DNA from: Streptomyces tardus
Lineage (GTDB): Bacteria; Actinomycetota; Actinomycetes; Streptomycetales; Streptomycetaceae
Reading direction: 5' to 3'
NCBI RefSeq assembly: GCF_018101125.2
Contig: NZ_JAELVF020000001.1
Span: forward strand, 2,079,068 to 2,143,067
Length of the DNA: 64,000 nt
Position numbers and translations under genes: made by a program. The notes under the pieces are model-generated. The model made no database searches and was not told the DNA's origin. It saw only the letters and a program-made list of their open reading frames with translations. This document shows, one piece after another, positions 29,679-38,541 of the stretch (positions are counted from its first letter, which is position 1; each line of letters begins with the position of its first letter).

Positions 29679-31052
29679 TCAATCTCCCGCGAAGGCCAGT
29701 TCGTCGAGTGCGTCGTGCCGTATCCGCTCCTGGGGGATACCGACGTCGCGCAGGGCGTCGATTCCGCTGCGGATCATGCCGGGTGGGCCCGAGACGTAGC
29801 CGTCGTGCCCGCTCCAGTGCCCCGAACCGCGAATCACGTCCGGCACCTGCCCGGTCAGCACGCTCGCGCGGACCGGGCAGCCGTCGCCGACCACGGGGTG
29901 CACGGAGAGCCACGAGTGCTCGGCCTCCAACTGCCGCATGGTTTCCAGGTCGTAGAGCTCGTGGGCGCTGCGCGCGCCGTAGAAGACGTCGAACAGCCGG
30001 CGCCTGCCGTACTCGGCGACTTCCTCGATCATCGCCTTGATCGGGGCGATGCCGGTTCCGCCGCCGAGGCAGAGCAGCCCGTTTTCGCTGCGGTGGTTGA
30101 CGGTCATGGTGCCCGCGGGCCCGCCCAGCCGCACCACGTCGCCCGGCTGCGCGCGGTTGACCAGCGCACCGGAGACCCAGCCGGCGGGGACGGCCTTGAC
30201 GTGCAGCGTGATCAGCCCGTCCGAGCGCGGTGCCCCCGCGAAGGAGTAGTGCCGCCAGACCCTGGGCCACCAGGGGGTCTCGATGCTGGTGTACTGGCCC
30301 GCGCGGAAGGCGTACGGCTGGTCGGTCCGCAGCGTGATGACCGCGGTGTCCGAGCTCCGCCGCTCGTGCGAGACCACCTCGGCCTGCCAACTGGCGGGCG
30401 CGCGCTGCTCGTCCACCGCCGCGGCGTCGATCATGATCTGCGAGATCAGCGTGTACGCCTTGACCCAGGCGGTCTCGGCCGCCGGCGACCAGGTGAAGTG
30501 GGCGAACCGCTCCAGCGCGCCGAGCAGGCACTCGCCGAGCACCGGATAGTACTCCGCCCTCGTGCCGTACTTCCGGTGGCCGCGGCCGAGGCCGGAGAGG
30601 TACGAGGTCAGTACGGCCGGGTTGCCGGCGTGGCGAGCCGTGGTCAGCAACGCCCGGAAGAGCCGGTCGCGTTGGGTGTCCATGGCGGCCGGGAAGAGAT
30701 CGCGCAGCTGGGGGTTCCGGACGAAGAGCAGGGAGTAGAAATGGCTGGTGACCGCGTTGGCGACCGGTTCGATCTCGGCCAGCGTCTGCTGGATCAGCTC
30801 GATCTCTGCCGCGCTCGGCACTGCGACGGGCGGCAGCGGTACGGCCTCGACACCGTCGGCGGGGTGCGGTTCGGGCGTGGGAGTGAGCGGGCGCTCCCGA
30901 GTTCGGCCTGAATCCGTCGTTTGAGCGGCGGGTGCGGTGCGCGCGGCTCCCGAACCCGCGGGCGAGGGGCGGGCGGAGGCGGCGAACCAGCCACCCTCGT
31001 CACCGCTGCTGCCCCGCGTCGGTATGTCGTGATCCTCCGACATCGTGGTCAT
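29679..31052 (-). CDS. Flavohaemoglobin-like globin / FAD-NAD reductase
   Basis: Protein of 457 aa combining a haem globin (about residues 80-215) with a ferredoxin-NADP reductase-type module. The proximal haem His is probably His159 in GRGHRKYG. The FAD site is WRHYSFAG and the NAD(P)H site is GGGTGIAPIKAMI. Flavohaemoglobins convert nitric oxide to nitrate with oxygen and NADH. The first 75 residues are a disordered extension absent from Hmp. ATG 31052 (GAGGG 6 nt upstream) is used; an ATG three codons later is possible. It forms a two-gene unit with the PNPOx-fold gene. The promoter should be in the 413-bp divergent region upstream. Confidence 0.88.
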   Translation of the reverse strand: MTTMSEDHDIPTRGSSGDEGGWFAASARPSPAGSGAARTAPAAQTTDSGRTRERPLTPTPEPHPADGVEAVPLPPVAVPSAAEIELIQQTLAEIEPVANAVTSHFYSLLFVRNPQLRDLFPAAMDTQRDRLFRALLTTARHAGNPAVLTSYLSGLGRGHRKYGTRAEYYPVLGECLLGALERFAHFTWSPAAETAWVKAYTLISQIMIDAAAVDEQRAPASWQAEVVSHERRSSDTAVITLRTDQPYAFRAGQYTSIETPWWPRVWRHYSFAGAPRSDGLITLHVKAVPAGWVSGALVNRAQPGDVVRLGGPAGTMTVNHRSENGLLCLGGGTGIAPIKAMIEEVAEYGRRRLFDVFYGARSAHELYDLETMRQLEAEHSWLSVHPVVGDGCPVRASVLTGQVPDVIRGSGHWSGHDGYVSGPPGMIRSGIDALRDVGIPQERIRHDALDELAFAGD

Positions 31053-31465
31053 GCGCTGCCCTCGTCCCTTACATATGCGACCGGTTCTGCACACAGGAGT
31101 GACGAAAGTGTGTGCGGTAGTTCCCAATCTCTTCTCAGCTGGAGTGCCGTGCATTTGTCCGGGCAGGGACGGCTGCTCTTCTCACAATGCGCGGCACGAT
31201 GCGTCGTCGACCATACCGCCAGCAGAACCGCACACAAGTGCCGCAGGAAGAAATCTCCACGAACCCGGAATCAGCCAGTCCACGCTGCGGTACGGTAACC
31301 CAGCGCATCCCGAGGAAAGTTCACAAGAACGACAACAGCGGACAAGAGGCACAAGCATCCGCTCCGTCACTCCCGGACACCTGCGCGTACGGCGAACGAC
31401 CGCACGGTTCCTCGGCGCCGTGGCCACCGGGAAGGTGCTCGCGACGGCGACTTAGGGTTTCCGAC
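31053..31465. other. Divergent intergenic region, flavohaemoglobin-like / GNAT
   Basis: 413 bp, clearly richer in A+T than its surroundings. It must hold promoters in both directions. I found no reading frame with streptomycete codon bias and no clear palindromic operator. An NsrR-type site could be expected from the NO-related gene but was not recognised. Confidence 0.5.
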
Positions 31466-31921
31466 ATGAGCGACTTCATCTTCCGTCGGGCGATGGAACA
31501 GGACATCGAGGCCATAGTGGCGATGCTCGCCGACGATCCGCTGGGCGCCACCCGCGAGAGCCCGAACGAACTCGGCCCGTACCGTACGGCGTTCGCGGCG
31601 ATCGACGCCGACCCCCAGCAGCTGCTCGCCGTGGCCGAGCGCGACGGCCGGGTGGTCGGCACCATGCAGCTGACCTTCGTACCCGGCCTCTCCCGCAAGG
31701 GACTCACCCGCGCACTGATCGAAGGCGTCCGGGTGCACAGCGACGAGCGCGGCTCGGGCCTCGGCACCGAGCTGACCAACTGGGCGGTGGACCAGGCCCG
31801 TTCGCGCGGGTGCTCGCTGGTGCAGCTCACCTCGGACAGGACCCGGGTGGACGCGCACCGCTTCTACGAGCGGCTCGGCTTCGAGGCGACCCACCTGGGC
31901 TTCAAACTCCCCCTGGACTAA
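31466..31921 (+). CDS. GNAT-family N-acetyltransferase
   Basis: Acetyl-CoA dependent transferase of 151 aa. The acetyl-CoA loop is seen as VHSDERGSGLGTELTNWAV (motif A, R/Q-x-x-G-x-G/A, near residue 95), and motif B as AHRFYERLGFEATHLGFKL at the C-terminus. The substrate is unknown. ATG 31466 is the start for a family-typical N-terminus (MSDFIFRRAMEQDIEAI). It is monocistronic and convergent with the PBP gene, separated by a very strong terminator. Confidence 0.88.
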   Translation: MSDFIFRRAMEQDIEAIVAMLADDPLGATRESPNELGPYRTAFAAIDADPQQLLAVAERDGRVVGTMQLTFVPGLSRKGLTRALIEGVRVHSDERGSGLGTELTNWAVDQARSRGCSLVQLTSDRTRVDAHRFYERLGFEATHLGFKLPLD

Positions 31922-32080
31922 GGCCCGTTGCGCCGTGCCGGCACGCGGCGGCGCACACGACGCACGCCGGCGGTCCGAGCGCGGACCGAGCGCGGACCGG
32001 GCAGCAGACCGGACGCGGGCCGGGCAGCGGCCCGCAGACGGAACAACCGGCCGCGGACGGACAGCGGCCGGAGGGGGACT

Positions 32081-32127
32081 GACAGCGGGCCGGGCGGGTG
32101 TTCTGCACACCCGCCCGGCCCGCTGTC
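32081..32127. terminator. Strong bidirectional terminator
   Basis: Perfect 21-bp GC-rich stem (32081-32101 with 32107-32127) and a 5-nt loop (tctgc), between the convergent GNAT and PBP genes. It is the longest perfect terminator stem seen in the window. Confidence 0.9.
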
Positions 32128-32183
32128 GTCAACAGGTCGCGCTCCGGGGCCGCGCGGGGCACTGCCCCGACGGCCACTCGCGG

Positions 32184-34862
32184 CTAATCGTCCTGGCTTC
32201 GCGAGCCCCCGAAGAGCGTGCCGCCGCGTTGGCCGTTGGAGGCCCCGACGTCGGTACCACCGTCCTGGCCGCCGTCCTGGCCGCCGTCCTGACCGCCGTC
32301 CGGCCCCTCGTTGGTACCGCCGGCATCGTCCTCGTCGCAGTCCGGCTCCCAGGGGAGACAGGGCGTCGCGGGGTCGCTGGGCGAGGGGCTCTCGGACGGC
32401 TCGGACGGCTCGTCCGAGGGCTCCTCCTCGGACTCGGTCGGGTCGGGCGTCGGATCGGGGGTCGGATCGGGTGACGGGCTCGGGGACGGTACGCCCTCGC
32501 TGTCCTCGACGTTGTCGATCGGGCTCGGCTGCGGGAACTCCTCCGCCTCCTTGCCCTTGAGCGCCGCCGTCATGTACTCGGTCCACACCTCGGTGGGCAG
32601 GGCACCACCGTTGATCGCCTCGAAGCCGCCGACCCCGCGCATGGACAGCGGGGTGCCGTCCTTGGGGTCGGAGCGGAACATCGCGACGGAGGTGGAGAGC
32701 TGCGGCGTGTAACCGACCCACCAGGCCGACTCGTTGCGGTCGGTGGTGCCGGTCTTGCCGGCCGCCGGGCGGCCGAGCGCCCTGGCCGCCTTGCCGGAGC
32801 CCTCCTCGCCCTCGATGACGTCCTGGAGCACGTCGGTGACGGTGTCCGCGACGTTGGAGTCGATGGCGCTGCGCTTGGTCGGCTTGTCGAAGCCCTCCAG
32901 CTCCTCGCTCTCGCTGACCACCCGGGTCACCGAGTACGGCTCGGTCTGGGTGCCGGAAGCGGCGAAGGTGGCGTACGCATCGGCCATCCGGATCGCGCTC
33001 GGGGTCGAAGTGCCCAGCGCGAAGGAGGGGTTGAGGTGCGGGTTGGTGCTCTCCTTCTTGATGCCGGCGGCCATCGCGGTGTCTCTGACCTCCGCCATGC
33101 CGGCGTCCATGCCGAGCTGGACGAAGGGGGTGTTGGCCGAGACCTCCATGGCCTTGCGCAGCGAGATCGGTCCCCAGTCCTTGTCGTTCATGTTGACCTG
33201 GCGGAACTTCTCGTTCTTGCTGTCGAGGTACTCCGAGCCGTCCTGGTTCTTGATGGTGATCTTGTTGTCGCCGTTGTACTTGCTCTCCGGCGAGATCCCC
33301 TGGCCCTGGCTCTTGGCGGTGCCGTTCTCCATCGCCGCCGCCAGCACGAACGGCTTCCAGGTCGAACCGACCGGTACACCGAGAGTGTTGGCGTTGTTGG
33401 CGTAGTGGCCCTTGTCGAAGCCCTCACCGCCGTAGACGGCGATGATTCTGCCGTCTCCCGGCACCACCGAGGCGGCACCGAACTGGACATGCTTGTCCAC
33501 GTCCCGCTTGTCGGTGTCCAGGTTCTCCTTGCGGACCCGCTTGACCGACTTCTCCAGCTGCCCGACCTTCTTCTTGTCGAAGGTCGTGTAGATCTTGTAA
33601 CCGCCGCGGTCGAAGCGCTCCTTGGTGATGCTGGTCTTGTTGAGCACCTCGGCGCGGGCGATGTCCATGAGGTAGCCGACCTGGCCGACCTTGCCGCTCT
33701 GGTCCTGCCGCTGCTGCGGCTCGGGGAACTCGGTGTACTTCTCCCGATCCGACTTGGTCATCGCGCCGGTCTCGACCTGGCGGTCCAGCACCCACTTCCA
33801 ACGGGCCTCGGCCCGCTTGCGGTTCTCCTTGGCCGAGCTGTTGGGCCCGACGCCGCCGTGCGGATCGTAGAGGTCGGCGCCCTTGAGCACGGTGGTCAGC
33901 AGAGCCGACTCGTCCGGCTCCAGGTCCACCGCGTCCTTGCCGTAGTACGCCTGAGCCGCGGCCTGGATGCCGTACGCGTGGCGCCCGTAGTAGCTGGTGT
34001 TGAGATAGCCCTGAAGGATCTCGTCCTTGCTCAGCTCGGTGCCGGCCTTGATGGAGATGAACAGCTCGCTCACCTTGCGGCTGATCGTCTGCTCCTGGCT
34101 CAGCATGGAGTTCTTGACGAACTGCTGGGTGATCGTCGAACCGCCCTGGGTCTCCTTGCCCCTGGCCATGTTGAACACGGCGCGGGCGATGCCCTTGGGG
34201 TCGATGCCCGGGTCGTCGTAGAACGTCTGGTTCTCGGCGGCGATCACGGCGCTCTGCATCGACTTCGGGATCTCGCCGATATCGACGTTCTGCCGGTTCG
34301 TCTCGCCCTCACGACCCAGGATCTGGTCGTTCGCCCAGTAGTAGACGTTGTTCTGGGCCTTGGCCGCCTCGGTCTCGTCGGGGACGTCGACCCAGGCGTA
34401 GCCGATGCCCGCGGCACCGAGCAGCAGGGCGACGAAGCCGATACACATGGCCATGACCTGTTTCCAGGACGGCAGCCAGCGCCGCACCCCCGACTTGCCC
34501 GCACGCGGATAGTCGATCAGACGCTTCCTGCCGGACGCTGCCGGCGGTTCGGCCCTGCGGCCACGGCGCCCACCGGCCGCGGCAGTCGAGGCGGGCGCGG
34601 AAGCGTTCTCGGCGCTCTCGGCTCCGCGGCGGCGACCGCGCTGCGCGGCTCTGCGCGCCTCGGCTCTGCCGCCGACGGGGCGCCCCTCCGGCGCCGCACC
34701 GTACGAACTGGTGGTGGCGCCCTGGGGCGGTGTCCCGCCCGGGGGCGGTGTGCCGCCCGGGGCTGGTGTCCCGCCCCGGGGTGGTGTCGCACGCCTGCCG
34801 CCGGACGGCGGCTGCACGGCACGACGACCGCGCTGCGGCGGTTTGCGACGGTGCTCGCTCAT
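32184..34862 (-). CDS. Class A penicillin-binding protein (transglycosylase/transpeptidase)
   Basis: Bifunctional cell-wall synthase of 892 aa. It has an N-terminal cytosolic, basic, Gly/Pro-rich tail with GGTPPPGG repeats (about 25-55), one TM anchor (about 138-160), a GT51 glycosyltransferase domain (AAENQTFYDDPGIDP, then GGSTITQQFVKN) and a transpeptidase domain with the three expected motifs: serine SxxK in GSTWKPF, SxN in SANTPF and KTGTTD. A disordered acidic C-terminal tail of about 120 residues ends in GGQD repeats. ATG 34862 follows GAGGAG. It is divergent from padR-ino1. Cell-wall role and membrane location follow from the family. Confidence 0.94.
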   Translation of the reverse strand: MSEHRRKPPQRGRRAVQPPSGGRRATPPRGGTPAPGGTPPPGGTPPQGATTSSYGAAPEGRPVGGRAEARRAAQRGRRRGAESAENASAPASTAAAGGRRGRRAEPPAASGRKRLIDYPRAGKSGVRRWLPSWKQVMAMCIGFVALLLGAAGIGYAWVDVPDETEAAKAQNNVYYWANDQILGREGETNRQNVDIGEIPKSMQSAVIAAENQTFYDDPGIDPKGIARAVFNMARGKETQGGSTITQQFVKNSMLSQEQTISRKVSELFISIKAGTELSKDEILQGYLNTSYYGRHAYGIQAAAQAYYGKDAVDLEPDESALLTTVLKGADLYDPHGGVGPNSSAKENRKRAEARWKWVLDRQVETGAMTKSDREKYTEFPEPQQRQDQSGKVGQVGYLMDIARAEVLNKTSITKERFDRGGYKIYTTFDKKKVGQLEKSVKRVRKENLDTDKRDVDKHVQFGAASVVPGDGRIIAVYGGEGFDKGHYANNANTLGVPVGSTWKPFVLAAAMENGTAKSQGQGISPESKYNGDNKITIKNQDGSEYLDSKNEKFRQVNMNDKDWGPISLRKAMEVSANTPFVQLGMDAGMAEVRDTAMAAGIKKESTNPHLNPSFALGTSTPSAIRMADAYATFAASGTQTEPYSVTRVVSESEELEGFDKPTKRSAIDSNVADTVTDVLQDVIEGEEGSGKAARALGRPAAGKTGTTDRNESAWWVGYTPQLSTSVAMFRSDPKDGTPLSMRGVGGFEAINGGALPTEVWTEYMTAALKGKEAEEFPQPSPIDNVEDSEGVPSPSPSPDPTPDPTPDPTESEEEPSDEPSEPSESPSPSDPATPCLPWEPDCDEDDAGGTNEGPDGGQDGGQDGGQDGGTDVGASNGQRGGTLFGGSRSQDD
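32261..32302. repeat. 12-bp repeats in PBP 3' end
   Basis: Three successive units of CGTCCTG(G/A)CCGC encode the GGQD repeats near the C-terminus of the PBP. A related GGTPPPGG repeat lies at its 5' end (about 34725-34790). Confidence 0.8.
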
Positions 34863-35283
34863 GGGAAAAGCTACTCCTCGGTCAGGCACCCACGCCTGAA
34901 GGCGGCAGTGTACTTCCGGCCCCCCGAAGTGCGACCCACCAGGTGAAGAGGGCGCACTACATCCAGGACGACGACGCGTGGGGACGCCGATCGGTTCCCG
35001 GTGGTGTTCTGCACAGCGTCAGGTTACGCACGTACAGAAGATGCTCAACAGGTCATCCCTTATCAAACAGGGCAGTTGGGGCCTGGCGATTCCGTGATCT
35101 GAATCCCTTTCGCCGATCCCGACCTTGCCGACCGTGTCCCTGCGCCCTATCGTCTGGATGTATCGAGTCGATACATCAACTCGGCATAGGGCACACGGCG
35201 GACACAGGTCGCAGGTGGTCATCACCACGACCGGCGGTCCACCGCACACGGACAGCGACAGCGGAAGGGATGGGTCGACCTCG
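34863..35283. other. Divergent intergenic region, PBP / padR
   Basis: 421 bp between divergent genes. The only distinctive element is the 21-bp palindrome at 35157-35177. The padR start is preceded by GGAAGGGA (about 35259-35266), with a long gap to the ATG. No further gene is seen. Confidence 0.6.
35157..35177. promoter_or_regulatory. 21-bp palindrome, probable PadR operator
   Basis: Perfect inverted repeat with 10-bp arms GATGTATCGA and TCGATACATC around a central G, 107 bp upstream of the padR start. It contains the ATGT...ACAT ends seen in PadR-family operators, although the spacing (11 nt) differs from the commonly cited 8 nt. It is AT-rich compared with the surrounding DNA, so it could overlap the promoter. 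Autoregulation of padR-ino1 is inferred from position. Confidence 0.72.
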
Positions 35284-36000
35284 ATGAGCAGACGGTCGGG
35301 CGTCCTGGAGTTCGCCGTTCTCGGTCTGCTGCGTGAGTCCCCCATGCACGGGTACGAGCTGCGCAAGCGACTCAACACTTCGCTGGGCGTCTTCCGGGCG
35401 TTCAGCTACGGCACCCTCTACCCCTGCCTCAAGGCACTGCTTCAGCAGGGGTGGATCGCCGAGGAGCCGGGTAGCGCGACTACCGAGCCCCTCACCGCAC
35501 AGCTCACCGGTCGCCGGGCGAAGATCGTGTACGCGATCACCGCCGAAGGCAAGGACCACTTCGAGGAGTTGCTCGCCCAGACAGGTCCCGACACCTGGGA
35601 GGACGAGCACTTCGGCGTGCGTTTCGCCTTCTTCGGCCAGACCTCGCGGGACGTACGGATGCGGGTCCTGGAAGGACGTCGCAGCCGCCTGGAGGAGCGC
35701 CTGGACAAGATGCGCGCCTCGCTGGCACGCACCAGGGAGCGTCTGGACGACTACACCCTCGAGTTGCAGCGACACGGCATGGAGTCCGTGGAGCGTGAGG
35801 TCCGCTGGCTCAACGAGCTCATCGAGAGCGAGCGGGCCGGGCGCGACAAGCGGGACCAGTCCCCGCCCGAAAGAGCCTCCTCGCAGGAGGCCCGGGCCGA
35901 GGACGGACCCGCCGAAGGTCGGCGTCAGTCAGAGAACACGGGCGGGCTGCCCCGGCATCGGGGTAGTGCCCGGCCGGACTCGTCCGAGGACATCAAGTAG
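35284..36000 (+). CDS. PadR-family transcriptional regulator
   Basis: Protein of 238 aa. The winged helix-turn-helix is at the N-terminus ([25 protein letters not shown], quoted in part; [16 protein letters not shown]), followed by the typical C-terminal coiled helix (about residues 130-195) used for dimerisation. The last 45 residues are a charged tail. PadR proteins act as repressors that respond to small molecules. It lies 50 bp upstream of ino1 on the same strand, so it likely shares a transcript and may control inositol supply. ATG 35284 gives the standard start [16 protein letters not shown]. Confidence 0.9.
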   Translation: MSRRSGVLEFAVLGLLRESPMHGYELRKRLNTSLGVFRAFSYGTLYPCLKALLQQGWIAEEPGSATTEPLTAQLTGRRAKIVYAITAEGKDHFEELLAQTGPDTWEDEHFGVRFAFFGQTSRDVRMRVLEGRRSRLEERLDKMRASLARTRERLDDYTLELQRHGMESVEREVRWLNELIESERAGRDKRDQSPPERASSQEARAEDGPAEGRRQSENTGGLPRHRGSARPDSSEDIK

Positions 36001-36050
36001 GGACTCCGCGTCCGCGGGTCTTCTCCGAGAACGAACAGGGAGCAACCGGA

Positions 36051-37133
36051 ATGGGTTCGGTTCGCGTAGCCATCGCCGGCGTGGGCAACTGCGCCGCCTC
36101 GCTTGTGCAGGGCGTCGAGTACTACAAGGACGCCGCCGCGGACAGCCGCGTCCCGGGTCTGATGCACGTTCAGTTCGGCGACTACCACGTCAAGGACGTC
36201 GAGTTCGTCGCCGCCTTCGACGTGGACGGCAAGAAGGTGGGCCTCGATCTCGCGGACGCCATCGGCGCCAGCGAGAACAACACCATCAAGATCTGCGACG
36301 TGCCGCCGAGCGGTGTCACCGTCCAGCGCGCCGAGACCCACGACGGCCTCGGCAAGTACTACCGCGAGACCATCGAGGAGTCCGACGCCGAGCCGGTGGA
36401 CGTCGTCCAGGCACTCAGGGACGCGCGGGCCGACGTGCTCGTCTGCTACCTGCCGGTCGGCTCCCAGAGCGCCGTCGAGTACTACGCGCAGATCGCCCTC
36501 GACGCCGGTGTCGCCTTCGTCAACGCGCTCCCGGTCTTCATCGCCGGCACCAAGGAGTGGGCGGACAAGTTCACCGCGGCCGGTGTGCCGATCGTCGGCG
36601 ACGACATCAAGTCCCAGGTCGGCGCGACCATCACGCACCGCGTGATGGCGAAGCTGTTCGAGGACCGCGGCGTCGTCCTGGACCGCACGATGCAGCTGAA
36701 CGTCGGCGGCAACATGGACTTCAAGAACATGCTGGAGCGGGAGCGGCTGGAGTCCAAGAAGATCTCCAAGACCCAGGCCGTCACCTCCCAGATCCGTGAC
36801 CGCGAGCTCGGTGCGGACAACGTCCACATCGGCCCCTCGGACTACGTGGCCTGGCTGGACGACCGCAAGTGGGCCTACGTCCGCCTCGAGGGCCGTGCCT
36901 TCGGCGACGTCCCGCTGAACCTGGAGTACAAGCTGGAGGTCTGGGACTCCCCGAACTCCGCCGGTGTCATCATCGACGCCGTCCGCGCGGCGAAGATCGC
37001 GATGGACCGCGGTATCGGTGGCCCGATCCTCTCGGCCTCCTCGTACTTCATGAAGTCCCCGCCCGTGCAGTACTTCGACGACGAGGCGCAGGCCAACGTC
37101 GAGAAGTTCATCAAGGGCGAGGTCGAGCGCTGA
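36051..37133 (+). CDS. ino1: Inositol-3-phosphate synthase
   Basis: Converts glucose-6-phosphate to 1L-myo-inositol-3-phosphate using NAD, the first step toward inositol for mycothiol and phosphatidylinositol. The protein is 360 aa, the short prokaryotic form. Motifs: the NAD loop [16 protein letters not shown] at the N-terminus, [29 protein letters not shown] and the catalytic-lysine region [13 protein letters not shown]. The ribosome binding site is AGGGAGC, 8 nt before ATG. It is second in the padR-ino1 unit and ends in a 16-bp stem terminator. Codon use is strongly biased, as for a well-expressed gene. Confidence 0.96.
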   Translation: MGSVRVAIAGVGNCAASLVQGVEYYKDAAADSRVPGLMHVQFGDYHVKDVEFVAAFDVDGKKVGLDLADAIGASENNTIKICDVPPSGVTVQRAETHDGLGKYYRETIEESDAEPVDVVQALRDARADVLVCYLPVGSQSAVEYYAQIALDAGVAFVNALPVFIAGTKEWADKFTAAGVPIVGDDIKSQVGATITHRVMAKLFEDRGVVLDRTMQLNVGGNMDFKNMLERERLESKKISKTQAVTSQIRDRELGADNVHIGPSDYVAWLDDRKWAYVRLEGRAFGDVPLNLEYKLEVWDSPNSAGVIIDAVRAAKIAMDRGIGGPILSASSYFMKSPPVQYFDDEAQANVEKFIKGEVER

Positions 37134-37180
37134 TCCGTCCGCGCACCTGCGGCGGATGACCGCCGCCGGACGCAACCGAG

Positions 37181-37232
37181 TGGGGCCCTTCCTCGCCGAG
37201 ATCCTGAGAGATCGACGCGAGGAAGGGCCCCA
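37181..37232 (+). terminator. Terminator of ino1
   Basis: Perfect 16-bp stem (37181-37196 with 37217-37232) with a 20-nt loop, 48 bp after the ino1 stop. Confidence 0.88.
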
Positions 37233-37301
37233 ATCGTGTGCCGGCGTTCGGCGTTGACGGCTCAACTCGGGCCGGGGGTGCGGGGGTTCCGCGGGCGGCT
37301 C

Positions 37302-37315
37302 GTTTCACGTGAAAC
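37302..37315. other. parS: parS site (ParB-binding)
   Basis: GTTTCACGTGAAAC, a perfect match to the 14-bp streptomycete parS consensus. It sits in the gap between ino1 and the alanine-racemase-like gene. ParB loads here to organise and segregate the origin region; streptomycetes carry about twenty such sites around oriC. Confidence 0.95.
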
Positions 37316-37329
37316 AGGCCGGGGGAGCG

Positions 37330-38361
37330 TCAGCGCTCAACCAGCCGGTCGAACTGGGTCGTTGTGTGCCGCAGATGCGCGGTGAGCTCGTCGCCCACCC
37401 GCGGTTCGGGTGCGTCCGAGGGCACGAAGAGAATCGACACCTGCATGTGCGGCGGTTCGGCGAACCAGCGCTGCTTGCCCCCCCAGACGAAGGGGGAGAG
37501 GTTGCGGTTCACCGTGGCGAGCCCGGCGCGCGCGACGCCCTTCGCCCGGGACGTCATCCCGTGCAGGGCCTTCGGCGCCTCGAGGCCGACCCCGTGCGAC
37601 GTACCGCCGGCGACCACCACGAGCCAGCCGTCGCCCGGGGACTTGGCCTGGCGGTAGCCGAACCTGTCCCCCTTGGTCACACGCGTCACGTCCAGCACAG
37701 CGCCGCGGTACTCCGTCGCATCGTGGTCGCCCAGCCACAGCCTGGTCCCGATCCGCGCACGGAAACGAGTCTGCGGGAACTGCTGCTGGAGCCGGGCGAA
37801 CTCGTCCGGCCCGAGGTGGCTGACGAACATGGTGTCCAGCGGCAGCCGGGCGGCACGCAGCCGGTCCATCCAGCCGATGACCTCGTCCACCGCGTCGGTG
37901 CCGTCGGTCCGGTCGAGCGGCAGATGGATCGCGAAGCCCTCCAGCCGCACGTCCTCGATCGCGGCCCGCAGCCGACCCAGGTCCTCCTCCACCACTCCGT
38001 GGCGCTTCATGCTGCTCATGACCTCGACCACGACGCGAGCGCCCACCAGCGCGGCGACACCGTCCACCGAGGAGACCGAACGGATCGCCCGGTCCGGCAG
38101 CGGCACTGGCTCCTCACCGCGACGGAACGGCGTCAGCACCAGCAGATCGCCGCTGAAGAAGTCCTTCATCCGGGCCGCTTCGTACGTCGTGCCGACCGCC
38201 AGCACGTCCGAACCGAACTGCGACACCTCGTCGGACAGGCGCTCGTGGCCGAAGCCGTAGCCGTTGCCCTTGCAGACCGGGACTATGCCCGGGAACCGTT
38301 GGAGCATCGCGCGCTGATGCGCCCGCCAGCGATCAGTATCGACGTAGAGGGTGAGCGCCAT
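37330..38361 (-). CDS. Divergent alanine racemase-family (fold type III) protein
   Basis: PLP enzyme of fold type III, 343 aa. The PLP lysine motif is VCKGNGYGFG near residue 30. The rest follows the TIM barrel plus C-terminal beta domain pattern (GTRLWLGDHDATEYRGAVL, GDRFGYRQAKSPGDG, VAGGTSHGVGL), but it is shorter than Alr (about 370-390 aa) and I could not identify the usual catalytic tyrosine motif. Whether it racemises alanine is unproven. It lies 180 bp downstream of femX on the same strand, suggesting a cell-wall role. Start ATG 38361 matches the conserved MALTLYVDTDRW opening. Confidence 0.75.
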   Translation of the reverse strand: MALTLYVDTDRWRAHQRAMLQRFPGIVPVCKGNGYGFGHERLSDEVSQFGSDVLAVGTTYEAARMKDFFSGDLLVLTPFRRGEEPVPLPDRAIRSVSSVDGVAALVGARVVVEVMSSMKRHGVVEEDLGRLRAAIEDVRLEGFAIHLPLDRTDGTDAVDEVIGWMDRLRAARLPLDTMFVSHLGPDEFARLQQQFPQTRFRARIGTRLWLGDHDATEYRGAVLDVTRVTKGDRFGYRQAKSPGDGWLVVVAGGTSHGVGLEAPKALHGMTSRAKGVARAGLATVNRNLSPFVWGGKQRWFAEPPHMQVSILFVPSDAPEPRVGDELTAHLRHTTTQFDRLVER

Positions 38362-38541
38362 GGCCGGTAGGACACCTTTCTTGAGGTCTGTCGGGTCTCT
38401 TGTTGTCTGTCGGGTTTCGCGGGAACGAAGTCCACCGAGCCGCGGGTGCAGAACCTCACCGGCAGCTCAGCGGCGACAGGCCGCGGGGGCCGCCCGCGGG
38501 AGTCACCGCCGAGGCGGCAAGCCCCGCGGCTCGACGGGGTG

